Assembly: GCA_012727685.1 (NCBI GenBank)
Contig: JAAYGO010000257.1
Span: 1-12,531 of the forward strand
DNA: 12,531 bases
From: Bacillota bacterium
GTDB taxonomy: Bacteria; Bacillota; Dethiobacteria; DTU022
Reading direction: 5' to 3'
The notes below the pieces were generated by a model. The model was given only the letters and a program-made list of their open reading frames with translations, was not told the origin of the DNA and ran no database searches. Below, in pieces: positions 8,258 through 12,531 of this stretch. Both the position numbers and the translations under genes were made by a program. Position 1 is the stretch's first letter. Every line of letters begins with the position of its first letter.

Positions 8258-8287
8258 ATTATCCCAGAAAGGAAGACCCGGTGTCAA
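8258..8287 (-). promoter_or_regulatory. Sigma-A-like promoter of the DUF512-der-plsY-gpsA operon
   Basis: Reading the minus strand, TTGACA (8287-8282, a perfect -35) is followed by an 18-base spacer and GATAAT (8263-8258, five of six -10 bases). The predicted start lies near 8250, leaving a leader of about 27 bases that contains the ribosome site of the DUF512 gene. The -35 box overlaps the stop codon of the upstream DUF3189 gene. Confidence 0.75.
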
Positions 8288-8760
8288 TATGCGATCAGGT
8301 ATTTGCTGGTATTTTTCTCGAAATCTTCCACCTGCGCAAGGATGGATCGGTAGGCGCGGCGAATGCCGCGGCAGACCAGAGGCCGCCCCAGGGAAGTCCA
8401 ACCCAGGCGCCGGGATAAGAAGCCTCCCAGCCGGGTTGCCGCGGTCAGGGTAATGGCGCAGTCGATCAGCGCGACCGGTGCTGTTGCCGGGCGCCCGTCC
8501 CGGTATAGGTAAGCCCTGATGATCTCCTGCAGCGGCCGCCTCCAGCGGCCGCTGCCCAGGACAAAAACAGGGTTGTCTCCCAGATCTGAACCCACATAGT
8601 GCAAATGTCCCATCTTGCTGTGGCCTAGCCGGTCGAAATGGGGCAGGGCTACCAGTTCATCTGCGTGGGGCGGGCGATGGCGCGGCAGCAAGCCGAGGTA
8701 GTAGGAGGCCGCAGCCACTGAAGTATGGGTGCCGCCGTAGCACTGAAAAATGATCATCAT
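8284..8760 (-). CDS. DUF3189 family protein
   Basis: The 158-residue protein carries the N-terminal signature I associate with DUF3189, IIFQCYGGTHTS at 3-14 followed by a small-residue helix SVAAASYYLG. Other features are HYVGSD at 54-59, FVLGSGRW at 66-73 and a C-terminal VCRGIRRAY at 129-137. No signal peptide or clear membrane span is seen. To my knowledge the family is found mainly in spore-forming Firmicutes and has no assigned reaction; the CYGGTH segment could be a nucleotide or catalytic loop, but that is a guess. The start overlaps the preceding gene by four bases (ATGA) and has only a weak ribosome site (GAAAG), which fits translational coupling. The first two codons are both ATG. 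Confidence 0.8.
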   Translation of the reverse strand: MMIIFQCYGGTHTSVAAASYYLGLLPRHRPPHADELVALPHFDRLGHSKMGHLHYVGSDLGDNPVFVLGSGRWRRPLQEIIRAYLYRDGRPATAPVALIDCAITLTAATRLGGFLSRRLGWTSLGRPLVCRGIRRAYRSILAQVEDFEKNTSKYLIAY

Positions 8761-9242
8761 AATCTTTCGTTAACCGGGATAGAGGCCTGGAGGCGGGCCC
8801 GGGTTACCGCCGCTTCAATCTCTGTCCAAAAACTGGCCAGGCTGCAGCTATCAGCCGCTGGCCCTCCCCTGCGGCGCTTGTAGCGCCACCCGGGCAAAGG
8901 GGAGACCACGATCAACCTGCCGCCTTCATACAAAGCAGCGGCCAGTCCGGAAAGGGTTCTTTCGACCAGGAGTGGCGGCACGGCGGTGCAAAGCACATAC
9001 AGGTTTGCCCCCTCCCTGTCCCGGCCGTAAAGCTTGAAAAAACAAGCTGTTCTTTCCCTGCCGGAACGCTGTTTTCGCAGCCAGGCAGAGGCCAGGGCGG
9101 CACAGTGCTCGAAACCGCACCGGGGATAGCAATGCTTGGCGGCGGCAAGAACGGCGGGAATGACGCTGCCCCGGCTGTAATAGATGAAGTCCAGCGGATT
9201 GAAATGGGTTTTTTGCTCATCTTTGCGCATCGGTTTAATCAT
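8757..9242 (-). CDS. Probable divergent DUF3189 paralogue
   Basis: The 161-residue protein appears to be a diverged tandem relative of the next gene. Its segment FIYYSRGSVIPAVLAAAKH (19-37) sits where the neighbour has IIFQCYGGTHTSVAAASYY, and LYGRDREGANLYVLCTA (71-87) aligns with YVGSDLGDNPVFVLGSG, each followed by a similar helix. The CYGGTH signature is lost. It has several cysteines (39, 42, 47, 67, 85, 133) and a basic stretch YKRRRGG at 121-127. I chose ATG at 9242; a TTG at 9251 would add three residues and ATG 9230 would shorten it by four, and none has a good ribosome site. It follows the YIEGIA partner gene by 22 bases and overlaps the next gene by four. Family assignment is from my own comparison of the two proteins and is moderate; function is unknown. 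Confidence 0.65.
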   Translation of the reverse strand: MIKPMRKDEQKTHFNPLDFIYYSRGSVIPAVLAAAKHCYPRCGFEHCAALASAWLRKQRSGRERTACFFKLYGRDREGANLYVLCTAVPPLLVERTLSGLAAALYEGGRLIVVSPLPGWRYKRRRGGPAADSCSLASFWTEIEAAVTRARLQASIPVNERL

Positions 9243-9264
9243 TACAAGCAATCGGTAAAATCAA

Positions 9265-9459
9265 TCAGTGCTTGACCAGCACATAAACACCGTTTTCCAG
9301 GTCGTGCACCACTCCCTCGGTAACGCGGGCCAGGTAGAGGGCGATGCGGTCCTGCTCGTTGCGATCGCGGGCAATAAAAACCGGTGCCCCGCCTCCCGCC
9401 ACCAGGCCGGGATCCTGGGTAATGATGGCCAGAATAAACTTGGTTAAAGATTGCTTCAT
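9265..9459 (-). CDS. Small partner (capping) protein of YIEGIA
   Basis: This 64-residue protein matches the small family annotated as the capping complex subunit for YIEGIA, usually encoded next to the YIEGIA gene as here. Visible features are an N-terminal hydrophobic stretch FILAII (8-13), GLVAGGGAPVFIARD (18-32) and the ending VVHDLENGVYVLVKH. The open frame extends upstream to 9528, but the ATG at 9459 has the ribosome site AAAAGGAG with a 7-base spacer, and the extra residues look unlike protein. It appears cytosolic or peripheral. It lies 167 bases after the YIEGIA stop and 22 before the next gene. The biochemical role is unknown to me; association with the YIEGIA membrane protein is inferred from the family name and neighbourhood. 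Confidence 0.8.
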   Translation of the reverse strand: MKQSLTKFILAIITQDPGLVAGGGAPVFIARDRNEQDRIALYLARVTEGVVHDLENGVYVLVKH

Positions 9460-9466
9460 CACACCA

Positions 9467-9474
9467 CTCCTTTT
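9467..9474 (-). promoter_or_regulatory. Ribosome site that fixes the start of the YIEGIA partner gene
   Basis: AAAAGGAG on the minus strand lies 7 bases before ATG 9459. No comparable site precedes the longer frame beginning at 9528, so the short form is preferred. Confidence 0.8.
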
Positions 9475-9485
9475 ACTGGCATGGG

Positions 9486-9497
9486 GGCAGGCCTGCC
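9486..9497. repeat. 12-base perfect palindrome
   Basis: GGCAGGCCTGCC reads the same on both strands. It lies 27-38 bases upstream of the partner gene start, between that gene and the YIEGIA gene. It could be an operator or part of RNA structure, or be chance in GC-rich DNA. Confidence 0.4.
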
Positions 9498-9553
9498 AAC
9501 CTGCTCTCTGAAAAGTGACAAAAGGCAAAGCTTTATTAATACCATGCTGGCGC

Positions 9554-9585
9554 CCCCGCTGGCGGGGACGTGCCTGTCTGTCCCC
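9554..9585 (-). repeat. Two overlapping hairpins, REP-like
   Basis: On the minus strand GGGGAC and GTCCCC form a 6-bp stem around a 10-base loop (9585-9564). The CCCC of its 3' arm can instead pair in CCCCG-CCAG-CGGGG (9567-9554), so the two hairpins exclude each other. The plus-strand end TGTCTGTCCCCAATTT resembles, from memory, the palindromic units linked to REP-associated transposases. There is no T-run, so it is not a standard terminator. Confidence 0.45.
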
Positions 9586-9626
9586 AATTTGCGGGCAGGC
9601 ATGCGGTTGGGCAATCCATCGCCATG

Positions 9627-10517
9627 TTAATCGGCGGCCTTACGGCCCGGGCGGGACTGCAGGGGGCGCGATCGCGCGCTCTCCAGGATCGGGACCCGCT
9701 TCACCGCCTCGACCAGGGAATCCATATCCGGCTCCTGGGGGACAATCAGCAGGCCGATGCGGCCCGAATCCAGGTTCCGCCGCAAGAGCGGCGTAAATTC
9801 GGCCGTATCCACGTCTTTGTAGATCCCCAACTGGATCGCAGCATCGTGGGCAATGGCCATCCGCTGGCCATTGTTGGCCAGGGTGGCCCGCGCGTCATCG
9901 TCCTTCGGCTCGATAATCACACCCAGACCGCGCTCCATGATCATCCGCCGCACCTCTTCACGGGCCAGGTTCATAAAATGTATTTCATCCACAAAGACAT
10001 TGGGGCCTTTAAAGTGAATCTTGCCGGGGCGCACGATGGCGATGTCGCTAAGCACTTTGCCTCCCATCAGGCTCATGCTAAAAGCGAGCATCACCAAACC
10101 GGCCAAAATCCCCGCCCAGGGAGCGATTAAATAGCTAATCCCGCTGGTGACGAGCGCGATGAGCATGACCAGGTAATTGCGCGCTTCAAATACGCGCGCA
10201 ATCCCTTCAATATAATCCGGGCCGCGGGGCACCAGGTTTGACTTGTCCAGGTTGGTTAAAGTTTTCCGTTCAACCTCCCGGATATCGCGAAACTGGGTCG
10301 CAGCCAGGGAGAGAAAGGTGACGGCGGTAAATTCTTTTTCCCACAAGGCCGGTATGGCCAGGGCACCCAGCACGGCGGCGATAAATCCCAGGGAGAGGTG
10401 AGTGACAAAACCGTGGGGAAACGCCGGGAACTGGCGGTAGTCCGAGCGCAGCATCAGGCCGCGGGCTGCGGCCCCAAAAGCAACGCCGAGAATGGTAGCC
10501 GTTAAATATTGTTCCAT
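9627..10517 (-). CDS. YIEGIA family sporulation-associated membrane protein
   Basis: The 296-residue protein contains the family signature YIEGIA exactly at 102-107, in GPDYIEGIARVFEARN. Hydrophobic segments at about 4-22, 36-58, 116-131 and 133-152 indicate a four-span membrane domain, followed by a soluble C-terminal region (about 160-296) with FVDEIHFMNLAREEVRRMI at 175-193 and a basic tail. The family is, as far as I recall, represented in Bacillus subtilis near der-gpsA-spoIVA and confined to spore formers; its molecular role is not settled. The start ATG at 10517 has AAGAAGGG eleven bases upstream. It follows spoIIP by 20 bases, so the two are almost certainly cotranscribed. The product appears full length. 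Confidence 0.9.
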   Translation of the reverse strand: MEQYLTATILGVAFGAAARGLMLRSDYRQFPAFPHGFVTHLSLGFIAAVLGALAIPALWEKEFTAVTFLSLAATQFRDIREVERKTLTNLDKSNLVPRGPDYIEGIARVFEARNYLVMLIALVTSGISYLIAPWAGILAGLVMLAFSMSLMGGKVLSDIAIVRPGKIHFKGPNVFVDEIHFMNLAREEVRRMIMERGLGVIIEPKDDDARATLANNGQRMAIAHDAAIQLGIYKDVDTAEFTPLLRRNLDSGRIGLLIVPQEPDMDSLVEAVKRVPILESARSRPLQSRPGRKAAD

Positions 10518-10537
10518 GGGAGGATTGGCCCTTCTTT

Positions 10538-11728
10538 TTAACGGTTATCGTCATCGTCGCGCCTCTGTCCAACGCGCTGGCGCAGGTCGGCGAATTCGCG
10601 GCGGAAAAAGGCGGCCGTCTTCCTTTTCAGCTCCGCCCAGCTTCCGGCCGCAATGAGCAGGTAAACAAAAACGGCGGCGAGTACGGCTACCACCACCATC
10701 AGGGCGGTGCTGCCGGCAGTGCGGCTGGAGCGCTCCTCCCGCACAGGTGCCGCCTCGCCGCTCAGGTATTCATCCACTGTATCGGCAAACAGTTCGACCG
10801 CTTTCTGGGCCTCTTCCTTGCTGTTTTCGTGCGCTCCCACTTCAATCAGGATCGCGTGCGACGATAAATCCTGGTTATAGCTGCCCGGCGCAGCCAGGAT
10901 CCCTTTAATCAGGCCGGGATATTTTTGATCGGCGATCTCTTTCAAATCGCGGGCTAACTGCATATTGGCTTCGAAATTTTGATTTTCGGCGCCGACCACC
11001 AGCATGATCTGGGTTACCTCTTCACCGTTGACCTCCTCTTCATAGTTCTCCGCCGGGACGGCATCGCGGTGCACGTCGAGGAGCAGGTCGGCATCCTTTT
11101 CTGTCAGTAGTTTCTCCGCTGTGCGGCGGGAGCGCTGGTAGGCGCCGGCGTCGTGGGGCACATGGGTTTCGGTCTCGTGTTCTGTTTCAATGCCCTTCTT
11201 CTCTAATGATTCTGCCAGGGTGCCGCCCACGTCAATAATCCCGCCGCCCTGGTCGATGCTGTCGGTCCCATCCGAGGGGACATAGGACTCGGCCCCATGG
11301 GAGTGGTAGATCCCTACTTTCGGGTTATCCTTCTTATCCTTCTTCTCCTTATCCTTTTCATCCATATCCTGCTGCTGATCCCCCTGGACCGGCAGCTCCG
11401 AAGCTTCCGCCAAAGTTCCGCCGGCGGGAGCCGCTTCCGGGCCCTCTTTTTCTAGCTGCTCCGCCCAGGCGATATCTCCTTCAATGGCGGTAACGCGAAA
11501 GCGGCGGTTGTCGCGATCAATAAATTCGGTTCCCACATGCAAGATGCGGGCGGTGCGTAGCACCAGCGCGTTATCGTCCCGATTAACCATGGAAAAATAG
11601 CCGTCTTCCCGTTCTGTCAGGTTGTGGAGATCAAAAAAATTCAGCTCTTGCGCAAAGGCCGCAGGCGTAAACCACCCCAGGGGAATCACCATCATGCCTA
11701 GTAGAACCCAGCTTAGCACCGCTCTCAT
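10538..11728 (-). CDS. spoIIP: SpoIIP-family peptidoglycan hydrolase
   Basis: SpoIIP is a cell-wall amidase/endopeptidase of the SpoIID-SpoIIM-SpoIIP complex that dissolves septal peptidoglycan and drives engulfment. The 396-residue protein has a signal peptide (about 1-26, ending AAFA-QE), a small N-terminal domain (28-90), a charged linker (115-136, rich in D, K and E) and the catalytic domain (about 137-325). Catalytic-domain landmarks are IYHSHGAES (140-148), LLLDVHRDA (215-223) and HAILIEVGAHEN (291-302), giving candidate zinc or catalytic residues His142/His144, His220 and Glu296. A transmembrane helix lies at about 342-362, with a basic cytoplasmic tail after it. This C-terminal anchor differs from the N-terminal membrane segment of Bacillus SpoIIP. 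AAGGAGGAAG supports the ATG at 11728. It lies 28 bases after the DUF1614 gene. It may be a paralogue rather than the sole SpoIIP of the cell. Confidence 0.9.
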   Translation of the reverse strand: MRAVLSWVLLGMMVIPLGWFTPAAFAQELNFFDLHNLTEREDGYFSMVNRDDNALVLRTARILHVGTEFIDRDNRRFRVTAIEGDIAWAEQLEKEGPEAAPAGGTLAEASELPVQGDQQQDMDEKDKEKKDKKDNPKVGIYHSHGAESYVPSDGTDSIDQGGGIIDVGGTLAESLEKKGIETEHETETHVPHDAGAYQRSRRTAEKLLTEKDADLLLDVHRDAVPAENYEEEVNGEEVTQIMLVVGAENQNFEANMQLARDLKEIADQKYPGLIKGILAAPGSYNQDLSSHAILIEVGAHENSKEEAQKAVELFADTVDEYLSGEAAPVREERSSRTAGSTALMVVVAVLAAVFVYLLIAAGSWAELKRKTAAFFRREFADLRQRVGQRRDDDDNR

Positions 11729-11756
11729 GAATATCGCTTCCTCCTTAAAAGCTCAT

Positions 11757-12464
11757 TTAAGCTTCTGATTCATCTTCAGGATGATCCGCATCCCGGTGCT
11801 GGGCTTCCGCCCCCGGTTCCGTGAGCCCTTCCAGCAGTTCGCCCTGCCGCTCGTCACCGGGCCCGCCGCCGAGGCGTTCGCGGATTTCGCCGATCAGCTC
11901 CGCCAGGCCGAGGGCAATCAGCCCGGAGACAACGGTGGCATCAAAGATGCCGGCCCCGCCGATGACCAGGTTGCTGCTCGCCCCCCGGTAAAAGAGTTCG
12001 ATCCGGGTAAAAATATCGTTTAAAACGATCGCCCCTACTCCGGCCATGAATGCCGCGCGGCGGGAACGCCCGGCCAGGTAGCCGGCGATACCGGCGAAGA
12101 GGGCGACCAGGTATAACGGATCCATTAAAACGGCATAGGTGGGCTCCAGCGGGATTATTTTCATCACAAAATAGACCACGACAGCGGTAACCAAAATGGC
12201 AATGGCCGCCCGGTTCCGCTCCTTGGCGGTGCCGGCCTTGGCGAAGAGGTAGCCGACCAGGATCAGGGGGATGAGCCCGCCCCCGATGTTGATGGCCAGC
12301 GTATCGGTCAAGGGGATCTCGGGCAAATAGCTTCCCACAAGCATGGCGCCGATGAAAATCAGGGCAGCCCGGTCGGTTAGCCGCAGCCGGTCCAGCACCC
12401 TTTGCGCCAGGCCCAGGAAGATCAAAACGGAGACCGCCAGTAAAACAAACGTCCCTGCAGACAT
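11757..12464 (-). CDS. DUF1614 domain multi-spanning membrane protein
   Basis: The 235-residue protein is strongly hydrophobic, with about six or seven membrane segments between residues 3 and 195, followed by an acidic, soluble C-terminal tail of about 35 residues (ending in EDESEA). Conserved-looking polar elements within the membrane part are LPEIPLTDTLAINIGGGLIP (47-66) and LNDIFTRIE, whose acidic residues could serve binding or transport. I place it in DUF1614, a family of unknown function seen next to sporulation genes in Clostridia. The open frame reaches a TTG at 12524, but ATG 12464 has AGGAGGA at a 6-base spacing and begins directly with the first membrane helix, so I start there. 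It is the first visible gene of the spoIIP-YIEGIA cluster. Confidence 0.85.
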   Translation of the reverse strand: MSAGTFVLLAVSVLIFLGLAQRVLDRLRLTDRAALIFIGAMLVGSYLPEIPLTDTLAINIGGGLIPLILVGYLFAKAGTAKERNRAAIAILVTAVVVYFVMKIIPLEPTYAVLMDPLYLVALFAGIAGYLAGRSRRAAFMAGVGAIVLNDIFTRIELFYRGASSNLVIGGAGIFDATVVSGLIALGLAELIGEIRERLGGGPGDERQGELLEGLTEPGAEAQHRDADHPEDESEA

Positions 12465-12470
12465 CAGCCG

Positions 12471-12477
12471 TCCTCCT
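12471..12477 (-). promoter_or_regulatory. Ribosome site that fixes the DUF1614 start
   Basis: AGGAGGA on the minus strand lies 6 bases before ATG 12464. The in-frame extension to 12524 reads through this site and through a palindrome, so it is most likely leader sequence. Confidence 0.8.
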
Positions 12478-12494
12478 ATCAAAAGCTTTTTATT

Positions 12495-12522
12495 ATCTTT
12501 TCCTCCGATGTTGCATTTATGC
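12495..12522 (-). promoter_or_regulatory. Possible forespore (sigma-F-like) promoter
   Basis: On the minus strand GCATA (12522-12518) is followed by 14 bases and GGAAAAGAT (12503-12495), close to the remembered sigma-F pattern GYATA, about 15 bases, GGnnAnAnT, with one mismatch at the -10. The predicted start lies some 20-25 bases before the DUF1614 ribosome site. Spacing and the mismatch leave this tentative. Confidence 0.25.
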
Positions 12523-12525
12523 AAC
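12510..12525. repeat. Inverted repeat upstream of DUF1614
   Basis: GTTGCAT and ATGCAAC form a perfect 7-base inverted repeat separated by two bases. It lies 46-61 bases upstream of the DUF1614 start and covers the -35 element of the possible promoter, so it could be an operator. Confidence 0.45.
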
Positions 12526-12531
12526 TTCTGG

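Noticed and set aside
9460..9528. Longer 87-residue form of the YIEGIA partner protein
   Set aside because: The upstream extension lacks a ribosome site and reads through a palindrome, while ATG 9459 has a strong AAAAGGAG site.
9530..9550. CATGGTA as a sigma-G -10 box upstream of the YIEGIA partner gene
   Set aside because: It fits the CATnnTA pattern, but no GnATA-type -35 is present 15-18 bases upstream.

Overview
The window looks like chromosomal DNA from a GC-rich, endospore-forming Firmicute, probably an anaerobe of the Peptococcaceae/Moorella/Desulfotomaculum type. The evidence is spoIVA, spoIIP and a YIEGIA-type spore gene lying beside der, plsY and gpsA, an order typical of spore formers, plus strong AGGAGG ribosome sites. 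The taxon is an inference. I saw no mobile genes, rRNA, tRNA or CRISPR.

Layout. Only the first gene (237-815, +) is on the plus strand; it is a divergent PlsY-like membrane acyltransferase. Everything else is on the minus strand. From right to left, in the direction of transcription: DUF1614 membrane protein (11757-12464), a SpoIIP-type cell-wall hydrolase (10538-11728), a YIEGIA membrane protein (9627-10517), its small partner protein (9265-9459) and two DUF3189-type proteins (8757-9242 and 8284-8760). A clear sigma-A-like promoter (8258-8287) then starts a tight housekeeping operon: PDZ/radical-SAM DUF512 protein (6859-8223), der (5534-6862), plsY (4919-5533) and gpsA (3905-4918), closed by a strong hairpin-plus-T terminator (3841-3870). 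spoIVA (2251-3726) stands alone with its own terminator (2176-2207). Last is a YfbR-like HD protein (878-2074), which converges on the first gene.

How the genes work together. PlsY and GpsA carry out consecutive steps of phospholipid synthesis: GpsA makes sn-glycerol 3-phosphate and PlsY acylates it to lysophosphatidate. Der serves 50S ribosome assembly. The right-hand block looks like a sporulation membrane and envelope module: SpoIIP degrades septal peptidoglycan during engulfment, and the DUF1614, YIEGIA, partner and DUF3189 proteins are poorly characterised companions. SpoIVA forms the basement layer of the spore coat.

Most notable observations: (1) the HD protein is a tandem duplication with a dead first HD domain; (2) the extra PlsY has changed residues in motifs 1 and 3; (3) the two DUF3189 genes appear to be paralogues, one of which has lost the CYGGTH signature; (4) SpoIIP has a C-terminal rather than N-terminal anchor; (5) the gap between the YIEGIA gene and its partner holds competing hairpins that resemble REP elements. 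No intergenic stretch exceeds 300 bases; the longest is 1-236.
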